DNA of 64,000 nt from Halosimplex pelagicum (GTDB taxonomy: Archaea > Halobacteriota > Halobacteria > Halobacteriales > Haloarculaceae): assembly GCF_013415905.1 (NCBI RefSeq), contig NZ_CP058909.1, positions 5,135,032 to 5,199,031 on the forward strand, read 5' to 3'. The notes beneath the pieces were generated by a model. It ran no database searches, was not told where the DNA came from, and saw only the letters and a list, made by a program, of their open reading frames with translations. Positions 1 to 8,749 of the stretch are shown piece after piece. Within the stretch, counting starts at the first letter, position 1. Every line of letters starts with the position of its first letter. Position numbers and translations under genes: made by a program.

Positions 1-2
1 GA

Positions 3-902
3 GCCTTCGAAAAAGCATTTGGATCCTGGGCTCAAGCTATATCAGCGGCAGACCTTCAGCCGATAGATCATGAACGGCGAAACAACCGCGATAAAAATCG
101 AGTAGAGATTCTCGATTCTATTGTCGAGTATGCAACTCGTATTGAGGACATTCCAGATCCACTTGAAATATCTAAGCACACCGAACTATACGCGACAACA
201 GTCGATGAGAGATTCGGGTCAGTTTCCAACGCAATCGAAGAGGCTGGAATAACCGAAGAAGCGTTCAAATCTAAGAGTCAGCAGTCGGTTCCTTCTACCC
301 AAACTACCGAACCAAGATATGAAAGCCCTTCACCGACAGCGGACGGTGTCAAACAGGAGTTGCAACGTCTCGGAACACAGCCGGACAGTCCGCCAACGGC
401 TACGACTTTTGAACATCAGTCAGAATTATCAGTAGTCACAGTTCGAGACCACTTTGGAACATGGAAACAGGCACTCGCTGATGCTGGTTACGACGGTACA
501 GCTGCCTCAGAAGGCGATGTAGCACTTCAGGGATACACTGATTCGGAAATCGTAGAGGAACTCCGCAGAGTAGCGCTCCATGTTGGATACGAGCCAACAA
601 CTGGCGACTTTGACAGTATCGCTGATTTCAGCTCTCAAACAGTAAAAAACAGATTTGATTCCTGGACAGGAGCTCTCGGGGAAGCTCATATCCGAGATAT
701 TTCCTCAGAGGGAATTGACGAGTTGAAATCAAAGTATCAATTTCCCAGCCAGTCTTCGCTGCTGGATGAGATTAATCACATCGACTCGGCCATTAGCGGT
801 CGGATCACTCCCGCAGATATCGAGTCCTTTGCGAGATACCCAGCAATCTACTTTAGAGAGGAATTCGGGTCGATTGCCGAAGCAATTGAGCAATCTGATT
901 AG
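3..902 (+). CDS. Homing-endonuclease-associated repeat protein, 5' end cut by window edge
   Basis: The frame is open from the first bases to the TAG at 900-902, so the start lies outside the window. The visible ~299 residues hold about five modules, each ending in an FGSW.QAI..AG-type signature (FGSWAQAISAADL, FGSVSNAIEEAGI, FGTWKQALADAGY, FDSWTGALGEAHI, FGSIAEAIEQSD). This pattern is that of homing endonuclease-associated HNH repeats, small DNA-binding modules also found without a nuclease domain. No HNH catalytic core is seen in the visible part; it may lie upstream. Base composition is AT-richer than the core genome, which suggests transfer. It converges on the Dnd-like operon with a gap of about 35 bp. 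The family is fairly sure; the function is not. Confidence 0.75.
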   Translation, partial: AFEKAFGSWAQAISAADLQPIDHERRNNRDKNRVEILDSIVEYATRIEDIPDPLEISKHTELYATTVDERFGSVSNAIEEAGITEEAFKSKSQQSVPSTQTTEPRYESPSPTADGVKQELQRLGTQPDSPPTATTFEHQSELSVVTVRDHFGTWKQALADAGYDGTAASEGDVALQGYTDSEIVEELRRVALHVGYEPTTGDFDSIADFSSQTVKNRFDSWTGALGEAHIRDISSEGIDELKSKYQFPSQSSLLDEINHIDSAISGRITPADIESFARYPAIYFREEFGSIAEAIEQSD

Positions 903-936
903 AAGGACGCTGAATGATTAAATCGTTACAAACGAA

Positions 937-1386
937 TCATTCGCTACTAATCGATCCTTGCCCCATCTGAATAATATCCGTCGTTATCTCACTGAGCGTA
1001 TCTCCTGGTTTGACGTATTGGCTGTGCAGTTCTTCTACACCACCATTAGCATATTCTCGTGCAATTTTATATACTAATTTTTCATCCCTCAGAACCTGTG
1101 GATCCCGTTCCTCATACACAGCGACCGATTTAATGATCCACTCTTGTTGCTCAGTGAGCGATGACTGGTTAAACAGCGCATGCCGTCCAGAGTTTGGCAC
1201 CCTCCCAGCTCGTTTCCGGCCGTAACCAACTGCAAACATAAAGAGATCTTTCCGCTGAACATCGTAGAACGGCGAATCTTCTTCCTCTACTAGTGTATCA
1301 TAGTACTCCCGCGTATCCTCAGAGATTGCGATGTCGCGTCCGAGCTCCGTGTCCTCGTACTCAGTAGATGATTCGGGACCGCTCAT
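937..1386 (-). CDS. Small Dnd-system-associated-like protein, last gene of the DndD-like operon
   Basis: This is a 149-aa acidic protein whose ATG overlaps the stop of the upstream ATPase gene by 4 bp (ATGA), so the two are probably translationally coupled. A central segment at residues 44-68 reads KDLFMFAVGYGRKRAGRVP. It resembles the conserved core of the small DNA-phosphorothioation-associated proteins (the Dnd-associated protein 4 type) and sits where dndE sits in dndBCDE operons. It does not resemble bacterial DndE closely. The rest is helical and lacks recognisable motifs. Assignment to the Dnd-associated class is from remembered family pattern plus context and needs a profile search. 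Confidence 0.6.
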   Translation of the reverse strand: MSGPESSTEYEDTELGRDIAISEDTREYYDTLVEEEDSPFYDVQRKDLFMFAVGYGRKRAGRVPNSGRHALFNQSSLTEQQEWIIKSVAVYEERDPQVLRDEKLVYKIAREYANGGVEELHSQYVKPGDTLSEITTDIIQMGQGSISSE

Positions 1387-3356
1387 CGGTCGTGTACCTC
1401 CGTGATCTCGTTCACGTAATCTAATATGTACTCATTGGCTACACTGTTTTGCAGGTATGCTCGAACATCGTCAGTGTACTCTTCGTCCGTCATCAGGAAC
1501 GTAATCTGTGTGTCTTCCAGGTATTCTGGAAGGTTCTGAGCGATTCGGTTCTTCGGCTTGCTCGAAATGCGTCCAAGCGGCGTGTCGATTAGAATTGGCG
1601 CGTTGAATCCACTGATTTTGGTCAGTGCAGACATAAATGACAGGGCCAACACCTGTTTTTCTCCTGCAGAGAGTGAACCAATCTTATTGTCTCCATGTCT
1701 CCCAAATACGCTGACGGTGTAGTCATCCCCCAATTCAATAGTGTAGTCTTCATCTTTCCAGATGAGATCATTGAAGTACTGATTCATGTTCTGTTCCGTA
1801 TCTTCTCGGATCTTAGCAAGAATCGTCTCTTTGATGCTCGAGAGTTCTGTATCAGCGTCTTCGACGAATTCTAGCTTTTCCATCAGTACACGATGCTTGT
1901 CCTCTTTTGCCGCTTCCTCGCGCCAACTTTCGTCCAGTTCCTCTATTTCGTCGTCTAGAGTATTGATCTCTCCTCGAAGTTTCCCAACTTCCTCATGCAT
2001 TTCACTGATACGGTCTTCAAGATCCTCACGTTGAGATTCGAGTTTGCTTACGTCGACATCTTCTGGAAGATCATAATTTTTTAGCTCACTAGATATATCT
2101 CTGAGCTCGATGTCCACCTCCTCTAATTCCTCACTTTGTTCGGACATCTTCTGTCGGTTGGTGATGAGTTGGTTCATCGCATCTCCGCCATCTCGAATAA
2201 TACGCGGAAGCTCTGCTTTGCCTTCAAGATTCTCTTGCATCACTATTGACATCTCCTGCTCAAGTTCCTGGAGATGTTCTATTTTCTCCTCATTTGAATC
2301 CAAATCGGCTCCACAGATACATGTCCCTCTATTAATCAATTCTTGAATAAACCAATCCTGGATTTTGGGCGGCAACTGACCAGTATTAGCCATCTCAGCA
2401 AACTGCTCGTGAGTGAAATCGAGTGCTTCGTAATTGTAGACAATTGGTCCAGCTTCTACCATTGACTCAATGGTATCTGACTCCAACTCTTCTAGTGAAT
2501 CCTCTAATTTTTCGAGTCGCTGATTAAGATATTTCCGACGCTCCTGTTTTTCACGGACTGAGGCGTCGCTACTATCACGGAGCTTGGTGTCTATTTCGTC
2601 AATAGAGGACTCCGCCTCAGCTATGTTTCCCTCCAGTTCCTCAATCCGATTGGCTTTCCGTTCTTTCTCCTGCTCTTTCTCGTCGAGATTATCTTTAAGT
2701 CGCTTTGCCTCTCCTTCGAAATCCGATGCTTCTCGACTGAGTTCGGTCTGCATCTTGTCCAAGTGAGTAAGCGACCGATTCAGCAACTCGATGTGAGAGA
2801 CATCAAGGATTGCCGTTTTGACGCGGTCAGGGTAGCCCTCTTCGAAGAATTCGTGTAATCGTTCGCCATCAAAAAGAAAGTACTCATGAACACGAGTTGG
2901 GAGAATTTCGTTTAGATGGGTATGGGGATTATCTACAGGCTTCCAGTCACGATTGACTTTCCGCTGAAGTTTGAGGTCTCCCGCGACACTATTAAACATC
3001 CCATTGGAATCTTTAACAGTCTTGAATTCCCGTTTGAACACATACTCGGGCTCGCTATCACCGAGTTCAATCTCGATGTATCCGGAAGCTTCCTCATTTT
3101 CATTAAGCTCCTCTAACCTAGTTCGATTTACTAATGGGAATGTATCGAGACCACCTTCCTTCTCGTCTTTCAGGTGTTCCTCTGTCCCATAGAAACATAG
3201 CGTGATAGCATTCAGGATATTTGACTTTCCTGCCCCGTTTTGGCCCTCGATAACGTTGATATGGCGATCTCCCTCGGTTCTGAGATCGATTTTCTGCGTT
3301 CCTTTGTACTGTCGATAATCCTTGAGTTCGAGCGAGAGAATTTGGAGGTTAGTCAT
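1383..3356 (-). CDS. DndD-like SMC/Rad50-type ABC ATPase
   Basis: This 657-aa protein has the split ABC ATPase layout of SMC, Rad50 and DndD proteins. Walker A is GQNGAGKS at residues 38-45. Two coiled-coil arms (about 200-340 and 365-510) flank a short Cys motif, TCICGADL, near residue 345, where Rad50-type proteins carry a zinc hook. The ABC signature SLSAGEKQVLALS is near residue 560 and Walker B, APILIDTPLG, near 588. Length matches DndD (about 660 aa). DndD acts in phosphorothioate modification; related ATPases drive ABC-three-component and Lamassu-type defence. Both ends overlap neighbouring genes by 4 bp. No dndC sulfurtransferase is seen here, so modification itself is not supported. 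Confidence 0.8.
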   Translation of the reverse strand: MTNLQILSLELKDYRQYKGTQKIDLRTEGDRHINVIEGQNGAGKSNILNAITLCFYGTEEHLKDEKEGGLDTFPLVNRTRLEELNENEEASGYIEIELGDSEPEYVFKREFKTVKDSNGMFNSVAGDLKLQRKVNRDWKPVDNPHTHLNEILPTRVHEYFLFDGERLHEFFEEGYPDRVKTAILDVSHIELLNRSLTHLDKMQTELSREASDFEGEAKRLKDNLDEKEQEKERKANRIEELEGNIAEAESSIDEIDTKLRDSSDASVREKQERRKYLNQRLEKLEDSLEELESDTIESMVEAGPIVYNYEALDFTHEQFAEMANTGQLPPKIQDWFIQELINRGTCICGADLDSNEEKIEHLQELEQEMSIVMQENLEGKAELPRIIRDGGDAMNQLITNRQKMSEQSEELEEVDIELRDISSELKNYDLPEDVDVSKLESQREDLEDRISEMHEEVGKLRGEINTLDDEIEELDESWREEAAKEDKHRVLMEKLEFVEDADTELSSIKETILAKIREDTEQNMNQYFNDLIWKDEDYTIELGDDYTVSVFGRHGDNKIGSLSAGEKQVLALSFMSALTKISGFNAPILIDTPLGRISSKPKNRIAQNLPEYLEDTQITFLMTDEEYTDDVRAYLQNSVANEYILDYVNEITEVHDR

Positions 3357-3559
3357 TCGCTATCCACGGCGTATTTGTCAATGAGATCGTTGTATTCATC
3401 TTTGAAATGTGGATGTTCCCTATCCATCTTCGACCGCTCGAACCGTAGAATTTCGTTAATAAACCGCCTTAGGTCTTCATCTTCCAGATCATCTACCCGT
3501 TCCAAAATCATGCTATTGACATCCGGCTGCTCCATGATGATTTGAACAGTATGATTCAT
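3353..3559 (-). CDS. 68-aa protein coupled to the DndD-like ATPase
   Basis: A small acidic helical protein (residues 20-50 are rich in D, E, R and L). Its stop overlaps the ATG of the ATPase gene by 4 bp and its start lies 50 bp below the helicase stop. Position and coupling suggest a subunit or adaptor of the ATPase, similar to the small middle components of ABC-three-component conflict systems. No motif identifies it. An internal Met at residue 9 could be an alternative start. Confidence 0.6.
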   Translation of the reverse strand: MNHTVQIIMEQPDVNSMILERVDDLEDEDLRRFINEILRFERSKMDREHPHFKDEYNDLIDKYAVDSE

Positions 3560-3609
3560 CGATATTCAATGTTGGTCCTTCCTTCAGACCTCCGGCAGCG
3601 TTCGTACAA

Positions 3610-5646
3610 TCACTCCTCTTCATCGTCACTACCAGCCAAACCATAGTTCATACGGACCTCTTCAATTTTATTCCGAGCCCCATGCTCGTTCCTGGCATTC
3701 GCGGCAAACTCCTCAAACCGCCGCAGCTCTTTCTTTAATATATTCCGTTCCGAATCGACGATATCTTGCGATGGATTGAGAGTTGGAACAACTATGAAAT
3801 CATAAATAACTGCTTTCTCTTTCCCGGGGAACTGGCGTAAAACACGTCCTCGGCGTTGAATAAACTGCATAGGGTTCCCGGTGTTGGACATAAGAATTGC
3901 CTGTCTAGTTGATGGCACATCGACTCCCTCGTCCAAACACCGCATTGCAACTAAAGCGTCGACATCCCCTCTGTCGAAGGAAGTTAGAAGCTGTTCTCGT
4001 TCTTCATCGCCTTCCCTATATGTGAATTTATGCTGAAATATTCCCAGCCCATTCAGAATATCTTGGACATTATCTATCTGTTGGGGATTGGTATAGACTA
4101 GCAGGTGATCTGGCTGATCGATTTGACGAAGAACAGACTTCAAACTCGCGTATTTGTTATCAGCGCTTTTCACAAGGTTAGCTCGTTTCATGGCAAGCCG
4201 CTCTACTAGTTCTTCATCAGTGTCTTCACTTGCAGCAGCCGAGGCTAGCCGCTTTGAGAGTTTACTGTATTCGGAGAGCTCCTCCTCGGTCATCTCGACG
4301 ATGATCGGATGATAGTCGTACTGCGTGAGATATTCTGGGATGGCCTCACCCAGCGTAAATTGAAACACAACACCACCAAAATAGTCGAGGATGAATTCCG
4401 AACCCTCCTCATCGTAGTGACGCTCGGGGGTTGCAGAAAGGCCAATTCGATAGTCGTATTCGTCAACAAGGGCTCCACGCTGGTGGTCGGATCCGACACC
4501 GTGGACTTCGTCAGCAATTAAAAACGATGTACAGTTCGTGTTACGAATTTGCTCACGGAAGTAGTCAGTCGATGCCGTCTGGTGAGTGGTAATAACGACC
4601 TTGTCATCACCCATCCCGAGGGTCAAATCAGAGGTGATGCGTGACAGGTCATTTTTCCAGTTTGGATTCGCTGATCCATAGAGGAATTTTGGATTTTCGT
4701 ACCCAAACACTTCGAGTTCTCCCTGCCACTGCTTTGCGAGGTGAGTATAGGGGACTGCGATGACCACAAGCATTTGATTCTGTGATTCGGCAAGAACTCG
4801 GTCCATGGCCCCCAATGCAGTGAATGTCTTCCCAGTCCCAGTCGCCATCTCAAAGAGACCGCGCATTCCATTGCCCATCCAATTTTCAACAGCTTCGCGC
4901 TGGTATGGGCGGAGTTCAATATCATTGCTCTCCCCATCCGGATCGTCATAGGGCCGGTGGTCTTGATCGCGCAAGTCAGCTATATCCTGCTCTATTCCCT
5001 CAGGCAGGGTGATAATATCCAAGTTCGGTTTTTGCCCATCCCAAATAGTATCAAATCTCTCTTCTTGTAGTGTCACGCCCTGTGTATCCCGGTCGCTCAA
5101 CCAATCGCAGTCGATACTATATGCCTCGTAGTTCTCAAATGCATGGGCGCTATCATTCTTCGACCCATGGAACGCGACCTTGTTTCCAGACCCATCTGTA
5201 AAAACACCAAACTTGTCATGAAAATCACCATGTAGGTCTGTATTCGGAATCGCGAATCGGATCTCAAGAAGTCCATCAGCTACCATCCACGCGATGGCGT
5301 TTCTAGTCTGATACTCTAAATCATATTGTAGATCCTTGATATCAGACTCTAATTCAGCCCGAAGTGCTTTATCTCGTTTTGCTTTTTCACCTTGTTTGAT
5401 TGCTTCCCAATCTTCGGGCTCCAGCATCGGACTCATGATCCACTTTGCTGTCCCTCCATTCGCAGCCAACTGGGCTATTCCCCGAGCGGCTGATTGCAAC
5501 CAATTCGTGGTGAAATATCCAACACCACGCTTATATTCGACAGATCGAGAGAGAAGAGGGTTATAGAATTCCTCAACAAAGTCTGTTTCTGAAGTGTCGA
5601 TTATCCGGGGTAGGTCAAGAGATGTGAAGGGGTCCTCATCCGCCAT
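3610..5646 (-). CDS. PLD-nuclease / superfamily 2 helicase fusion, candidate restriction effector
   Basis: The 678-aa protein begins with a phospholipase-D-like nuclease module: H-x-K at FHDKFGVF near residue 145, followed by HGSKND near 162. A full superfamily 2 helicase follows: Walker A, MATGTGKTFTALGA, near residue 270, DEVH near 377, a SAT box (GLSATPER) near 410, and motif VI, QRRGRVLRQF, near 595. Such helicase-nucleases are restriction effectors in several prokaryotic immune systems, including phosphorothioate-linked ones. It is the first gene of the operon with the 68-aa protein, the DndD-like ATPase and the 149-aa protein. Start at the ATG at 5646 fits an AT-rich TATA-like stretch about 30 nt upstream. 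Confidence 0.85.
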   Translation of the reverse strand: MADEDPFTSLDLPRIIDTSETDFVEEFYNPLLSRSVEYKRGVGYFTTNWLQSAARGIAQLAANGGTAKWIMSPMLEPEDWEAIKQGEKAKRDKALRAELESDIKDLQYDLEYQTRNAIAWMVADGLLEIRFAIPNTDLHGDFHDKFGVFTDGSGNKVAFHGSKNDSAHAFENYEAYSIDCDWLSDRDTQGVTLQEERFDTIWDGQKPNLDIITLPEGIEQDIADLRDQDHRPYDDPDGESNDIELRPYQREAVENWMGNGMRGLFEMATGTGKTFTALGAMDRVLAESQNQMLVVIAVPYTHLAKQWQGELEVFGYENPKFLYGSANPNWKNDLSRITSDLTLGMGDDKVVITTHQTASTDYFREQIRNTNCTSFLIADEVHGVGSDHQRGALVDEYDYRIGLSATPERHYDEEGSEFILDYFGGVVFQFTLGEAIPEYLTQYDYHPIIVEMTEEELSEYSKLSKRLASAAASEDTDEELVERLAMKRANLVKSADNKYASLKSVLRQIDQPDHLLVYTNPQQIDNVQDILNGLGIFQHKFTYREGDEEREQLLTSFDRGDVDALVAMRCLDEGVDVPSTRQAILMSNTGNPMQFIQRRGRVLRQFPGKEKAVIYDFIVVPTLNPSQDIVDSERNILKKELRRFEEFAANARNEHGARNKIEEVRMNYGLAGSDDEEE

Positions 5647-5673
5647 TTTCTATCTCAATGGTACGAGGACACG

Positions 5674-5684
5674 AAAAATAAATC
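5674..5684 (-). promoter_or_regulatory. Possible TATA box of the Dnd-like operon
   Basis: On the minus strand the AT-rich stretch GATTTATTTTTCG lies about 30 nt upstream of the helicase ATG and is the best TATA candidate for the four-gene operon. The rest of 5685-5919 shows no convincing gene. Confidence 0.45.
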
Positions 5685-5919
5685 TATTTCTGGTTTTTCG
5701 GAAATGTTTCAATCCTCCAGAGCCTACTGAGGCTCACTTCGTAGATGGAGAGCCAGAGCAAGTGTCGTGTGGGCCCCATGGCTCCGTCGACGTACCCTTC
5801 TTTCGCGTCGTCACTGATCTCCCGGCCGTTCGTCTGGATGAGGAAGACGCTCACACCACCATGGCTTGCTCAATGCATCTCAAATGAGCAGTCCGTCGCA
5901 GTCGCAATCGACGCTTCAG

Positions 5920-7295
5920 TCACTGGTAGTCCTCAAGCCCCTCCTCGAAAGCCGCTTCAAGCGTGCGGGACAACTCCGGATGGTCGACGACAAGATCGAG
6001 AAACGCTGTCTCCAGCGCGGCGGTGTAGGCGTCGAAAAATCCATCGTGGCTGTCGACCGGGATATCGTACGTCGCCTCGATGAGGGTCAGCTTGTTTCCG
6101 GTGAGGACGCCGTTCGTCTCGGCGAGGTGCTCCTCGATGGTCTCTCTCCTGGCGTCGAACTTGTCCGTGTAGATGTCGATAAACTCGCTCGGGTTCGACC
6201 CCATATTCCGGAAGTTTAGCTTGAGTTCGTGATCGCGGACAGCGGCTGCTCGGTGACGCTCCATCCGGTGATAGAATCCGATCCGGAGGTCATCGCCCTT
6301 CGCTCGGTCGGTCAGCTTCGCTTGATGGTCTTCGTGTCGATACCAGCCGTATTTGAAGAGGTGCTGCCAGTCGCCGCCATTCGACCGGAATATCCATCGC
6401 TCGTCGGTAGCGTCCGCTCTGTCGACCGTCACCTCGGAAAACGATTCACCAGACTGATGGTTGACATCGTCTCGGGCGTCGAGTGCAAGCGCGAGCTGGG
6501 CGCCCCAGTCGTGACTGTACGACTCCCAGGCATCGTCGAATGCCTGACTCACATCCTCGATCGCATCGACGTGTTCGAGATACAGTGCGACCTTCTGCTG
6601 GTCGATAGCGTGTTGCTCGTCCATGTTCGTAATCGATCGAATGTCGGTTTTCAGGTCGTGGAGCTGGGTTGCCGTCCGCTGTGGGTAGCGGAGCGTAAAC
6701 TCTGCAAGGATAGGATCGAGCACGCCAGCGACGAACGACTGCCAGGTCCAGTTGACGAAGGAGTTGCTGCTTGCTTCGGGTTCGTCTCGCTGATGCAGGT
6801 AGACGTAGTAGCGGCCCGATTCGTACTCGCTCACGCGATTACCCCCGATATGCGAAGCGTCACTGTAGAATTCGGTCCCGGTCTCGGCGGCCGAGAACTT
6901 CAGTTCGACGAGCAGTACCCACTCGTTCGGAACGTCGATGACGAGGTCGGCATACCCGTGACTATCGTCAGGCAGATCCGACGATTCAACCGTGACCTGC
7001 TCGTTCACGCGGACATCCGAGAGATCATAGGTGTCTTCGTCGAACCGGGTGTCGGTGGGCAGCCCATCGAGGAATGCCGCGAGAAACGCAGCGTCCATGC
7101 CGTGTGACGCCTCGGGGTCGAGTAGATAGCACAACAGCCGGTTGACGTACAGTTCCGCCCGCTGTTGTTTCCCCAGGCCGTACTCGATGATGTCCATCGT
7201 CGACCGAGGGGCCTCGGGGCTCTCCTGCAACCGTCGCCACCGTTCCCGGAGTGTTTCGAGCGCTGTCTCGACCTCCGTGGTCTGGGTATCAGTCA
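5920..7295 (-). CDS. PD-(D/E)XK nuclease superfamily protein
   Basis: A protein of about 458 aa if read from the ATG at 7295 (MTDTQTTEV); upstream Met codons at 7304 and 7371 are in frame but less likely. Around residues 115-135 the sequence HGYADLVIDV followed by LLVELKFSA gives the D and E-x-K residues of the PD-(D/E)XK fold, as in the PDDEXK_4 type of DUF4268-like or AbiV-like proteins of defence islands. The C-terminal half is an uncharacterised helical domain with many Trp, Tyr and His residues. It is a single gene between the Dnd-like operon and the TFB region. The nuclease fold is likely; the biological role is not known. Confidence 0.7.
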
Positions 7296-7440
7296 TGAAC
7301 CCCATCCTGTGGCCAGTTCGACGTAACCGGGGGATATCGAGTTGGTCGGGACGGTTGCCCAAGTCGAGCACTGGCGGCCATCGCGGGTGCCGAGGTGTTC
7401 ATCGCTCTGTTCTAATCACTCGTCGCTCGGCATGTCATTT

Positions 7441-7496
7441 TATCGTCCCCTGAGGGGTGCGGGAGGCAGGACAGACTCGCCTCGCGCTGAGCACTG
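7441..7496 (+). promoter_or_regulatory. Repeated 5' element, copy A
   Basis: The core CCCCTGAGGGGTGCGGGAG is followed by CTCGCGCTGA and then the ATG of a TFB fragment at 7497. It is related to elements at 7754-7828 and 9355-9433, each directly 5' of a gene. The CCCCT/AGGGG pairing is kept. Function unknown; it may be an operator or a 5'-leader structure. Confidence 0.65.
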
Positions 7497-7697
7497 ATGG
7501 CAACAATAGATCCCTTTGAGCGCGACTTCGATGAACAGCACGACAACTCCATTCCGGCCGACGACTGTCCGGAGTGTGACGGCCGACTCACTACGGACAG
7601 CGGCGAAACCCGATGTACTGACTGCGGACTCGTCATCGAGGCGTGCCGGGTCGATCGACGCCGGCGACGAACACTTTCGAGTCACACGTTGCGTTGA
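7497..7697 (+). pseudogene. Truncated TFB-like gene (zinc-ribbon end only)
   Basis: The 66-aa reading frame starts like the TFB gene at 9434 (MAT..P...DFDEQH..(S/T)IPAD(D/E)CPECDG) and has a complete zinc ribbon, C-x2-C at CPEC and C-x2-C at CTDC. It then runs into a stop. The two cyclin folds of a transcription factor B are absent. It is a broken paralogue, or a free zinc-ribbon peptide. It shares its upstream element with the other TFB gene, so it probably came from a segmental duplication. Confidence 0.7.
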
Positions 7698-7753
7698 TAC
7701 CGGCTGGAGCAGTAATCCCGACAGCTGAACTCCGCGGGAACACTGCCTCCCAG

Positions 7754-7828
7754 TCCGGTGTGCAACGGCACGGTTCGTTTGTCGCCCCCTGAGAGGGGTG
7801 CGGGGGAACCAGCCCCTCGCGGAGTACA
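7754..7828 (+). promoter_or_regulatory. Repeated 5' element, copy B
   Basis: Directly 5' of the gene at 7829. It contains CCGGTGTG, ACGG, GTTTGTCGCC and CCCCTGAGAGGGGTGCGGG. The 5-bp arms CCCCT/AGGGG enclose a GAG loop. The match to copy C (9355-9433) extends upstream over CCGGTGTG and ACGG, about 60 bp in all. Copy B precedes an unrelated gene, so the element is not merely part of a TFB duplication. Confidence 0.65.
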
Positions 7829-8464
7829 ATGGGACATCGCGCACTTCTCGCGTACGAACGACCGGATAGCACGTACAACCTCCACTACTCGCACTGGGGC
7901 GCCCAGGACCTCAGACTCAAACCAGCGATCACCGAGCAAACACCGTTCGGTGGCGACGACCCGGACGAGACCCTCCGAATCGTCCACCGGCGACTCCGCG
8001 AAGGGACGACCGAGCGCGGCGTCGACCGCGTCCTCGACGCCCACGACTTCCCGTCGAGACAGGTCGATATCGAGCCGTGGGCCATCCGCGTCACCATCGA
8101 CGAGATCATCGACGAGTACCTCGACTTCCTGCATCACGAAGCGTTCTACGTCGTCGACACCGACTACCAGATCACGGCCTACCGCACCCACTGGTTCGGG
8201 CTGCAGCACGACTGCAAGGCGATCGACGACGCCCCGACGGTCGGCAACGGCGCGCTCAGGACTGTCCGGTGGTACGAGAGCGAACCGGTCGGCGACGGCT
8301 TCGCCCAGGGGGAGTTCCGCGGGCTCAAAGCCGTCGTCGGCGATATGCTCGACCGGGGCGCCTTCACTTGGGCCGAAGCCATCGAGTACATGGCCAGCAC
8401 ACTCGACGCGTGGGTCGACGACACGGAGGAGTTGATCGTCCGCAGGCCACAGCTCGTTGAATAG
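7829..8464 (+). CDS. DUF6735-like haloarchaeal protein
   Basis: A 211-aa protein opening with MGHRALLAYERPDSTYNLHYSHWG, a start I associate with the uncharacterised haloarchaeal DUF6735 family. It is acidic and soluble, with conserved-looking Trp, His and Tyr positions and no catalytic motif that I recognise. The ATG lies about 33 bp below a repeated CCCCTGAGAGGGG element, suggesting shared control with the TFB-like genes. The family is common on haloarchaeal accessory DNA; no function is known to me. Confidence 0.75.
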   Translation: MGHRALLAYERPDSTYNLHYSHWGAQDLRLKPAITEQTPFGGDDPDETLRIVHRRLREGTTERGVDRVLDAHDFPSRQVDIEPWAIRVTIDEIIDEYLDFLHHEAFYVVDTDYQITAYRTHWFGLQHDCKAIDDAPTVGNGALRTVRWYESEPVGDGFAQGEFRGLKAVVGDMLDRGAFTWAEAIEYMASTLDAWVDDTEELIVRRPQLVE

Positions 8465-8471
8465 ACAGACT

Positions 8472-8494
8472 ACATGTGAAGTAACATGTATAAG
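8472..8494 (+). promoter_or_regulatory. Operator and TATA box of the vapBC pair
   Basis: Two ACATGT hexamers (8472-8477 and 8484-8489) are separated by 6 bp and form an inverted repeat. The second runs into the TATA element TATAAG (8489-8494), about 22 nt before the ATG at 8516. An inverted repeat over the TATA box is the expected place for autorepression by an AbrB-type antitoxin. Assignment is by inference. Confidence 0.6.
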
Positions 8495-8515
8495 AAGCAC
8501 GCGTCTACGACCGAT

Positions 8516-8749
8516 ATGGCGACCGAAGAGACAAAGGTGAGCGACCGAGGGATGGTCACGATCCCCGCGGATATCCGCCAGGACCTCGACATCGGTCCGG
8601 GTGATAAACTCCGGTGGACCGTCGACGAGGAGGGGACGCTGGCAGTCGAAGTCGTCCGTCAACGAGAGGGTGTCTTCGACGACTTCGAACCAGTTGATGC
8701 CGGCGAGACAAACGCGGTCGAGGCCGAGACCGACTTCGGCGCCGAGTGA
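8516..8749 (+). CDS. AbrB/MazE-type antitoxin (VapB-like)
   Basis: Read from the ATG at 8516 the protein has 77 aa. The first 45 residues form a swapped-hairpin AbrB domain (VSDRGMVTIPADIRQDLDIGPGDKLRW). The acidic C-terminus would wrap the toxin. An upstream in-frame ATG at 8486 is less likely because it sits inside the TATA box. The TGA overlaps the ATG of the PIN-domain gene (TGATG), the usual coupling of a type II toxin-antitoxin pair. Confidence 0.88.
   Translation: MATEETKVSDRGMVTIPADIRQDLDIGPGDKLRWTVDEEGTLAVEVVRQREGVFDDFEPVDAGETNAVEAETDFGAE

Noticed and set aside
5708..5740. GTTTCAATCC-like start suggesting a CRISPR repeat
   Set aside because: It occurs once, with no regular copies or spacers nearby. 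The adjoining GAGCC...GGCTC is just a short hairpin.
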